Positions 55,990 through 64,000 of a stretch of 64,000 nucleotides of DNA are shown here, in pieces. Position 1 is the first letter of the stretch; the number at the start of each line of letters is the position of its first letter. The DNA comes from Mauremys mutica. Its lineage: Eukaryota; Chordata; Testudines; Geoemydidae. The DNA lies in the NCBI RefSeq assembly GCF_020497125.1, contig NC_059082.1, positions 26,806,965-26,870,964 of the forward strand, given 5' to 3'. Below the pieces are notes generated by a model. The model saw nothing but the letters and a program-made list of their open reading frames with translations, was not told where the DNA came from and did no database searches. Position numbers and translations under genes: made by a program.

Positions 55990-56390
55990 CAGTGGCTCTC
56001 AACCTTTCCAGACTACTGAACCCCTTTCAAGAGAGTCTGATTTGTCTTGTGTACCCCCAAGTTTCACCTCACTTAAAAACTTACAAAATCAGACAAAAAT
56101 ACAAAGGTGTCACAGCACACTATTACCAAAAAAAAGCTTACTTTCTCATTTTACCATATAATAATAAATTAAATCAATTGGAATATAAATATTGCACTTA
56201 CATTTAAGTTTATAGTATTCAGAGCAGTATAAACAAATCATTGTTTATGAAATTTTAGTTGTACTGATTTCATTAGTGTTCTTCATGGAGCCTGTTGTAA
56301 AACTAGGCAAATATCTAGATGAGTTGATGCAACTCTGGAAGACCTCTGAGTACCCTCAGGGGTACACATATCCCTGGCTGAGAACCACTG
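55990..56390. mobile_element. Non-autonomous hAT element
   Basis: The terminal inverted repeats are CAGTGGCTCTCAACC and GGCTGAGAACCACTG with two mismatches. The 8-mers outside are CTCTAAAG (55982-55989) and CTCTAGTC (56391-56398), which match at the first five positions. The interior is AT-rich, as in the 8235 element, and has no coding capacity. Confidence 0.8.
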
Positions 56391-57419
56391 CTCTAGTCTA
56401 GAATATGTCCATATCAAGCATTAACTCTCCTTGACCCAACATTTAGTCCATCCATGAGCATGACATTTCCTCACACAGGACTTCAAGACTAGAAAATCTC
56501 TAGCTTGTATCTGGTCTACTATTGTAGAGTGAAATTTGAACAGATTAAAAATGTATTAGTGAAGGAAATCATGAACCTTCAAAAATTTGAGACTTCATCG
56601 TGTAGTGAATTTACAAGGAATCCATTTGTATCCTAGGTAACATAATGGTATGCTTACAAATAGAGATTAAGTACTTTTTCCCCAAGCAAACTTCAGATGA
56701 GTCACCTTTTTTCCAAGAAAAACAAGACGAGTTATTTAAGGAAGATCAACAGAAGTGAAACATGAGGACAAGAGTCTTCCTCGGCAAGTGATTTCACTTC
56801 TGCAGAACCTAGGCTCTGTTAAAAAATACTTCTATACGTTAACGGTTCCAAAAACCTTCCAAATATGAACTGAAAGTAAACCAATGATGTACTTTTTTCC
56901 GCAATCTTAAAACAAGACTATCCCAATGCCTCTGCTGATCAGAGAGAGAGAGAGAGTTACCAGTGTTAGTTTTCCTTGTTTATTCATGACCATGTGGGGA
57001 GCAGTGAAATGGAGCAAAACCAATGGTGGCTGCTGGAGGTAGTAGAAAACATCCTCTCACCCATCCCCAGCAGCAAAAAAAAAAGGGAGAACAACAGACA
57101 TCTCACCAGAGCAGCACCCAAGGGACTGAGGTGAAGTAAAGGAGCAGAATTTCCACCGACTTTTATAACAGCCAACTCACTCTGGACTGAGTGAGAAACA
57201 AAGAATGCTCTTCTCTGTTCCAGCAGAGATAGGAGAAACTGCTTCATATTTATCATATTTCAGACAATAGGTGTCCAACATAGAAACTGGAACCCTGAAG
57301 TCAGGTCCTGGGACAGCCCTGTGTCAAAATTTTCAGCACCTCTTTTCCAGCAGGTGGGGGGTGGGTGGGGAAAAGATTGGTGTGTTTCCTGTATTGCCTC
57401 TATTCTAGTCCATTTGTGA
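56391..57419. other. Spacer, unrecognised, with (GA)n
   Basis: No exon or repeat family recognised. A short GA microsatellite lies at 56940-56957. Confidence 0.5.
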
Positions 57420-57995
57420 CAGTTGTTTGTCTAACCTGTTCTTAAAAAACTCCAACAACAGATTCCACAACCTCTGTAGGTAATTTCTTCTGATACTTAA
57501 CTATCCTTACAGTTAGGAAGTTCTTCCTAATAATCTAAGTCTCTCTTGCTGCAATTTATGCCCATAACTTCTTGTGCGGTCTTCAGTGAATACGGAAAAC
57601 AAATTGTCACCCTCATTATAAACAAACTTTTACATACTGAAAGATTTATGTTCCCCCTTAGTCTTCGCTTCTTTAGACTAAAACAATTTTTTCTATCTTT
57701 CCTCTTTGGTCATGTTTTCTAACCCTTTAATCATTTTCGTTGCTCTCCTCTGGCCTTTCTCCATTTGTCCACATCATTCCTAAGTGTAATGCCCAGAACT
57801 GGACACAGTACTCCAGAAGCCTTATCAGTGCTGAATAGAGTGGAAGAATTACTTCTCGTCTTGCTTACAACACTGCAGCTCCAATGACATTCATCCCAGA
57901 ATGATGTTTGCTTTTTTGCAAAAGTATTACACTGCCGACTCATTTAATTTGTGATCCACCATAACCCCCAGATCCTTTTCTGCAGTACTTAGTGC
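57420..57995 (-). mobile_element. CR1 LINE fragment, old
   Basis: The minus strand matches the CR1 C-terminal reverse-transcriptase region and the start of the 3' region in degenerate form. Plus-strand landmarks include CCAGAACTGGACACAGTACT (57792) and ACCATAACCCCCAGATCC, the reverse complements of CR1 motifs seen at 23690, 23860, 41050 and 41200. Many indels are present, so it is older than the other copies. Confidence 0.8.
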
Positions 57996-58084
57996 TTAAA
58001 GTTGATCTCTGACCCAGCGGCTATTTTGTGATAAAATAGCAAAAATAATCAGCCTTAGCAGTTCTTGCATAAAAGACTGTTACT

Positions 58085-58779
58085 CACCTTTCTAATTGTT
58101 GTTCTTCGAGATGTGTTGCTCATATCCATTCCAATTAGGTGTGCGTGCGTGCCGTATGCACAATCGTCAGAAGATTTTTACCCTAGCAACACTCGGTGGG
58201 TCGGCTGAGGCGCTCCTTGGAGTGGCACCTTTATGGCGATGGATATATGCCCTGGCCAACCCAGTACCCCTTCGGTTCCTTCTTGCCGGCTACTCCGACA
58301 GAGGGGAGAGACGGTGGTTTTGGAATGGATATGAGCAACACATCTCGAAGAACAGTTACAAAGGTGAGTAACTGTCTTTTCTTCTTCGAGTGCTTGCTCA
58401 TATCGATTCCAATTAGGTGACTCCCAAGCCTTACCTAGGCAGTGGGGTCGGAGTGAGATGTCGCGGAGTGAAGGACTGCTGAACTAAATGCAGCATCACC
58501 TCTGGACTGCTGCACTATCGCATAGTGGGCAGCGAAGCTATGCACCGATGACCAAGTTGCTGCCCTACATATCTCCTGAATGGGCACGTGCATCAGGAAA
58601 GCAGAAGATGAAGCTTGAGCCCACGTGGAGTGGGCAGTAAAGGTGCGTAGACGAGACACCAGCCAAGTCATAGCATGCACGAATGCATGATGTGATCCAG
58701 GACGAGATGCGCTGGGAGGAGACTGGAAGGCCCTTCATCCAGTCTGCCACAGCAACAAAATTTTAGAGGGAGGTAAGGG
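58085..58779 (-). mobile_element. DIRS-type retrotransposon terminus, young copy
   Basis: 58085-58415 shows the terminal architecture. GTTCTTCGAGATGTGTTGCT starts an arm at about 58101. Its inverted form (GGAATGGATATGAGCAACAC) lies near 58322, and a third, direct-order partial copy (TTCTTCGAGTGCTTGCTCAT) lies near 58382. From 58680 down to about 58435 the minus strand encodes the end of a tyrosine recombinase: HSTWAQASSSAFLMHVPIQE then ICRAATWSSVHSFAAHYAIV (nucleophile Tyr in HYA), then RGDAAFSSAVL. The usual Arg after HST is Trp here. The rest of the element is cut off by the 58780 hAT insertion. Confidence 0.8.
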
Positions 58780-60186
58780 CAGGGGTGAAAGTAACTTAAA
58801 GGACTTGCCGGTACTCCAGAATCCTGCAGAGGGGGAGGGGCCTCAACCGAAAGAGGCATGGCCTCTATCAGAAGAGGTGGGGCCTTTAAATCCCAGGGCT
58901 TTTAAATCAGGATTTAAAGGGCTCGGGGATTCAGCTGAAGCTAGGAGCCGGGCCCTTTAAATCACCCCTGGAGCTACCAGCTGCAGAGGTGGCTGGGAGC
59001 CCTGGGGTTTGGGCAGGGGTGAAAGTAATTTACATTTCTTACCCATATGGTCCAATCGCAAGCAACCCACCTCTCCTACGTACTTCATGGATCCCTCCCA
59101 TTGCATGGCATAGATAGAGAAAATAAAGCTACTATTACTACTACCAGTACTGTCTGTAATAAAACTTTACTATTGGAATAAGTCTGAAAAAGTTAAAACT
59201 CAGTGTCACATTTTTCTCCATGTCTTCCCTCCTCCTCCAGCCAGGCTGCAGACACTAGGCTCCGTGCTTTCTCCCTGCCTGGCACTGAGCAGCAGCTGCA
59301 GGGGCTTCCCTCTAGCTTGCAGCAGGGAGCAGGGAGACTGGCTGAGGGAGGGAGAAGCCTGCCTCCTGCAAGAACAGTTTAAACTCAGCTGTTCCCTGCA
59401 CAGTTCAGTAACATTTCAAAGAGAATCTGCAAGCAGTTTGGACATCACAACCATGATCCTCTGCTGCGGAGGGAACGGGATAGATTTGAACTTGGAAATG
59501 GTTCCTGATTTTGATTGTGTTTTTTGTGTATAGGAGATCCTCTCATCCCAGGGGGCAGAAAAGAACTGCCCCTGCCATGGTCACCTCCCCCCCACCCACA
59601 ACAACTGGGAGTGAAATTAACAAGGATGCCAGAAACAGCTTCTAACCCTGGGGGCTGAACTGCACAGGGAACAGCTGAGTTTAAACTGTTCTTATTCAGG
59701 CAGCAGCAACAGGCATCTCAGCCAGTGTCCCTACTGCAAGCTAGAGCCTAGAGGAGAACTCCTGCCAGGGGAACGGAGGAGGAATGCAGAGCCTTGTCTG
59801 CAGCCTGGCTGGAGGAGGGGGAGGGAGGAGACGAGAAACCAATGTGACAGTGAGTTTTCCCCTTCCACCTGCTTTTATTAGCTCTGGATTTAAGCTGTGC
59901 AGCCAAATGCTTGTATTTGTTGTGTATATTATTATTGGAGACAAGATCCCCTCATCCCCGGGGCAGACAAGGACTGCCCCTGCCATGGTCAAACACACCC
60001 TCCCCACTCCCCTCAACTACTGTGAGTGAAATTAACAAGGATGCCAGAAACCACTCCTAACCCCAAGGACTGAACCACTCAGGGAACAGCTGAGTTTAAA
60101 CTATTCTTATGCAGGGGGCAGGCTTCTCCCTCCCTCAGCCAGTCTCCTTTTTTTACCGGCTCCGTACCGGCCTACTTTCACCTCTG
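58780..60186. mobile_element. 1.4-kb hAT element inserted in the DIRS copy
   Basis: The ends CAGGGGTGAAAGTA (58780) and TACTTTCACCTCTG (60173-60186) are inverted repeats with one mismatch. The flanking GGTAAGGG (58772-58779 and 60187-60194) is a perfect 8-bp duplication. The interior contains a second copy of the left end at about 59015. It also holds a block near 59250-59415 whose inverted counterpart occurs twice on the right (59540-59710 and 59940-60115), each with CAGGGAACAGCTGAGTTTAA. No transposase is present. Confidence 0.92.
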
Positions 60187-60194
60187 GGTAAGGG

Positions 60195-60356
60195 ATTGAC
60201 TCTGTACACAAATCTGAAGAGGGACAATAAGATTGAAGTCTGTTATTTCTCACCTCATTATATTTATTTATTTAAAAACATTTTTGCTGTTAACAAGCAC
60301 GTTATCTCTGGAGAGACAAATCTACAGTTTGAGAACTGCAAAATGAAGCGTCTCTG
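60195..60356. other. Short spacer right of the hAT element
   Basis: This follows the target duplication directly. It could be DIRS or other transposon sequence. Nothing recognised with confidence. Confidence 0.4.
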
Positions 60357-60543
60357 ATCATAGAATATCAAGGTTGGAAGGGACCTCAGGAGATCATCTA
60401 GTCCAACCCCCTGCTCAAAGCAGGACCAATCCCCAGACAGATTTTTACCCCAGTTCCCTAAATGGCCCCCTCAAGGATTGAACTCACAACCCTGGGTTTA
60501 GTAGGCCAATACTCAAACCACTGAGCTACCCCTCCCCCATGCA
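60357..60543 (-). mobile_element. tRNA-derived SINE with CR1-type tail (polIII/SINE)
   Basis: On the minus strand the head reads GGGGTAGCTCAGTGGTTTGA (an A-box region) and later GGTTGTGAGTTCAATCC (a B-box), as in a tRNA gene. The body ends with a CR1-like tail containing GGACTAGATGATCTCCTGAG, GTCCCTTCCAACC and TTCTATGA. This is the known arrangement of the cryptodire polIII/SINE, whose tail derives from a CR1 LINE. The copy is nearly full length and mildly diverged. It is a retroposed element, not a tRNA gene. Confidence 0.9.
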
Positions 60544-61579
60544 TTAGTAGCTCCATTTTTAATGGATTGTAAGAAAGCAAGACAGCAATAACCACGTACA
60601 AAGTACACTATGACACTCAAACCAGCACAAACATCCACCCCAAAGCCTGTGAATCAGGAAGAGTAGGCTCAAAGGCATACAGATGACCACTGATTAACTG
60701 CTCATCAATGCTGAGAAAAACATGTAAAAGCCCCTTGGCAAAGGCAAGAGCACTGCTTGGGCCTTGACACTTCCATTTGGCATGTGCCAACAACTTTTGT
60801 TAAGCAGAAAGTTTTACCTTCAGCAGGCTGTGAAGCCAAAGGCCAGTCTGACAGTAACAGAACCACATGAGACTCGGCAAAAACAAAAGGTTTCTCAAAA
60901 AGTTGGGCAGACGAGCCCCATGTGAATGTAAACATCTTGGCCCAGAGTTAGCCCCTGACATTAACAGGCTTACATCAGGGGTGAACTTGGCCCCCTGGTT
61001 TTACCGAGAAGTCAAATAGCTAAAGGACAAGTACAAAACAAGTTCCTTCCCTACAGAAAACCAACCAAAGCTGCATGTCAATGGCAATCAGACCAGAACA
61101 ACTTTTCTGCACAGACTGTGTAAGGTGCAGTTAATGCACGTCAGACACTGGAACGGGGCTGGGAAAGCGATTACCTGCCCCGGACACTGGAGTTCACCTG
61201 CTGCCCAAAGAACAAGCCCTCTGGGAGTGGGGACCCAGAGGACAGTCTCAGCTCATAAACCCTCAGGTTATGTTATTATCCTTCCTGTATGAGTGAGGGG
61301 CAGCAGAACATGCCTAGTCCGTCCTGATGGAGGGACGGGGGTGAGTGTATCTAATGGGTTTCTGGGAAACTGGGAGGGCGGAAGCCCGCCCAATGCTAAA
61401 GGATCCTGCCCCCAGCCTAAGGGGAGGATCTACAGGACCTCAGAGGTTATGGGGTCAGGAACTGAGTGAGATTCGGTCTCTTCCCCTAGGACTCAATGCA
61501 AGCCAAATGCCATCCGGATCCTGGCCCCTTTGTCACTCGTCACACAGACTGGGAGCAAAATTTAAAACTTCATCTTTGT
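60544..61579. other. Unassigned, possibly part of a larger transposon
   Basis: No exon, RNA or clear repeat boundary. The run may belong to the element that ends at 62198, but I cannot show that. Confidence 0.35.
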
Positions 61580-62198
61580 AAATCTTTATATTCCACCCCT
61601 GAAGGTGACCTGCAGCAGTTCTGAAGCAGGTATTGCCCCATTCATCCCAGGTGTGTGTTAATGCAGAGACTCCATTTAAACATTAACACATTCAGCTATT
61701 TCACTGTTAATCATAAACAGAAACATCCAGCTCATGTGCTCACCCAGCATGCCAAGGTATCAGAGATATCAGGGAGGAAAGAAACCAAGATCACGGCCCA
61801 TTTGCGCCAGATGTGCTACAAACACACAGCAAAACGTAAACCCTTCGGGACAGGGGCTCTCTAGGAAGCCACAGTGGGAGAAGGGCAGTGTTTTTATCCC
61901 CACTTCCTGAGTCCCATTGGATAGATAGAAAGATTAACCTAAATAATCTATACAGAAGCCCTTGGAACTGCATAAAATTGGGTCCCTAATCCATGAACTA
62001 TTGGAACTAATTTACAAAACTTTTCTTAAACATTACATGAATATATTGTCTCATACTATAGAATTGGAATTTATAATCCCTATTCCATGATGAGATATCT
62101 TTGAGCTATAGTTTTAATTAAGATATGCTTTTTGAGGAAAAAACCTTTTATAAAAAAAATCAAATTTTTTTTTTAATCATTGATTTTTATCCACCCTG
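61580..62198. mobile_element. Right part of a hAT-like element
   Basis: The right end ATTTTTATCCACCCTG (62198) is a terminal sequence I associate with turtle hAT-like elements starting CAGGGTGGATAAA. The segment before it (from about 61640) is AT-rich and includes an AAAAATCAAATTTTTTT stretch at 62152-62174. The left end was not found, so the length is uncertain. Confidence 0.5.
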
Positions 62199-62206
62199 CT
62201 TTCCTT

Positions 62207-64000
62207 ACAGTAAGTGTGGTTCTTTCAGATGTACTGTCCACAGATTCCACTCTGGCCCATGCACACAAGATTGGAATCTTTTTGAATAGCAGTATCCATT
62301 GGAACCCTGCCTGTGTCCGAGGTGCTCTTACCACCCGTGTTTATAGCCAAGGGCATAAAGAGTGGAGTAGGCTCAAGTGTCACTCAGTTCCCTCGCCAAT
62401 ACAGAATCCCATTGGCACAGGGCTTCAAATTAGCAGGGAAGGCATTTGGGTCATGGAATCTGTGGGGACAAGACCTCTTGAAGAATCAGTTACTAGAAGG
62501 TAAACATTCTTTGATTGCACAGAGATTTCACATGTGGCGACTATCAAGTAGCTGTTTAGTTGCTTGGAGAGAGGTACAAAGAGTTCTAATTGAATAGTTA
62601 TTGCAGGACAGCTTTACTAACACCATCATCTGATCTGGAAGCCTGCACTATGGAATAGTGACTTGTAGATCAAGCTCTGTGTAGCTGCTCTATTTATCCC
62701 AGGTATAGGTCTATTATCCAAACAGGCAACAGAGGATGCGTGTGTTCTAGTGGAATAAACTCCCATATGACCAGGAGTTTCTTGACTAATCGATAAAAAA
62801 AATCCATGTATAGAAACCCACTTCAAAATAACCTCCAAGTGGATACAGGACAACCTTTGGTCATAGAAGCAAATGCCAAGGACAAATTTTTAGGACCAAG
62901 CCTACCTAAATAAAAAAGATAATGCTCTCATTATGTCTAATGTGTGATGCTTCAATTCCCCTGGGGTTAGAATGAAGCATGGGAAAAAAAACTGGGAGGT
63001 GAATGGACTGATTTGTATGGAATTCTGAAGCCACCAAACGCAGGAACTTCAGGTGAGATCTAAGGGTAACTGTCCTGGTAGAAAGACCATTTACAGAGGA
63101 CTGGGAGCGAGAGCCTAACTGCTCCTAAGCTGATGTTATGGTCACCAGAAATGCTGTTTCCCTTGCTAGGTATCAAAGGAAGCAGATTGTCATGGGCTGA
63201 AAGGTGGGGAGAACCCCATCAATCCAGTTAGTACTATATTAGGGAGCCTCTTCCTTCCTGGTATCTTAACTGGTAGAAAACCCAAGAAATTCTTACAGAA
63301 ATTTTATCACTATAAGGTGCCAAAATAGAGTGTGCCCTGGACAGGATGATGATTTGCAGATATTACTGCTCGATAGACTTTGAGCTCATTGATAGTCCAG
63401 ATTGCTGCAGGGATAGCAAATATTATTGCAACTGGAGCGGTCAATGGCAAAAGCTGAGCTGCCCAAGTAGAAAACCTTTCTATTTGGCCTTGTACATATG
63501 GTTAAACAAAGATTTCTTGCTCTGAAGCAAAACGTTTTGAACTCCAGGTTCAACAGTTTCTCCGTGAACTTCAGCCAGCCAGCATCCAGGCTGTCAGGTG
63601 TAGTGTTGAGTCTGGATGCAGAATCTGGCCTCTATTCTAGGAGACTAGGATCAGGCAGAACTACTAAGGCGACAGCTGCTGTGGTCATAACAGAACAAAA
63701 TAGGCTCAGGACCCAAAGAAGGAATAGTAGAAGCTAAGTTAACTATGTGGAATTTGAAATGACAAATGCCAAAGACCAAGGATGGGTCTCCAATCTCCTT
63801 TCTTTGGGATTAAGTAGTGGGAATGAAAACTTTTGTCCCTGAACTCTAAGGGCAATTTCTGCACTGCCCTCAGTTGTAAAAGGGAGTCTAACTCCTGCTT
63901 TAACAGTCTCATGAGAGGGGTCTCTGAAAAGGGACCTGAAGGGGTACTTAAAGAATACTGCTTGGCAGTTTGCTATCCTCCTTTGTAGGCTTGCAAATGA
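62207..64000 (-). mobile_element. DIRS-type retrotransposon terminus, third copy
   Basis: A head with GGTTCTTTCAGATGTACTGT (62218) and CACAGATTCCACTCTGG has its inverted counterpart near 62455-62500 (TGGAATCTGTGGGGACAAG, then CTTGAAGAATCAGTTAC). The minus strand at about 62690-62770 encodes YSTRTHASSVACLDNRPIP then INRAATQSLIYKSLFHSAGF, a tyrosine-recombinase end comparable to the 58085 copy. The sequence beyond about 63000 to the window edge may be more of the same element but is not recognised directly. Stops interrupt the reading. Confidence 0.6.

Noticed and set aside
60480..60543. tRNA gene on the minus strand
   Set aside because: A- and B-box-like sequences are present but belong to a SINE with a CR1-type tail. 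No complete mature tRNA fold was seen.

Overview
The window looks like nuclear DNA from a turtle, probably a cryptodire. No long open gene is present. It contains three short conserved exons on the minus strand, very large introns, and a repeat landscape typical of chelonians: CR1 LINEs, a tRNA-derived SINE with a CR1-type tail, DIRS-type tyrosine-recombinase retrotransposons, many hAT elements with 8-bp target duplications, and short inverted-repeat elements. The organism call comes from these families as I remember them, not from a search.

The only host gene I can support is ADAM10, the membrane metalloprotease (alpha-secretase), read right to left. Exon 2 lies at 36290-36440, exon 3 at 10683-10801 and exon 4 at 7188-7346. 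All three have canonical splice sites and compatible phases. They encode the first part of the secreted propeptide, including the upstream RAKR convertase site. Intron 2 is 25.5 kb, intron 3 is 3.3 kb, intron 4 runs off the left edge, and intron 1 (36441 rightwards) fills at least most of the right half. I found neither exon 1 (signal peptide) nor exon 5 (cysteine switch, protease domain).

Intron 4 (1-7187) has mostly unrecognised AT-rich sequence, one GC-rich hAT-like repeat and a decayed CR1. Intron 3 (7347-10682) has two short inverted-repeat elements. Intron 2 (10802-36289) has a MIR-like SINE, a scrambled LTR/Gypsy remnant split by a hAT insertion, an old DIRS copy, a 3.7-kb CR1 with an open SGNH-esterase ORF1 and a lightly damaged ORF2, several MITEs and a solo-type LTR. 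The region right of exon 2 is the most repeat-dense. It holds a CR1 tail, a 1.75-kb GC-rich hAT element with perfect target duplication, a 2.86-kb hAT element with a dead BED-type transposase, the 3' end of a second hAT transposase, a second LTR, two or three DIRS termini and a 1.4-kb hAT element that landed inside one of them.

I see no new gene system. What merits a second look is structural: nested insertions with intact duplications, repeated DIRS terminal architecture, an esterase ORF still open in an otherwise damaged CR1, and long palindromes inside non-autonomous elements. Boundaries given for repeats without target duplications are approximate.
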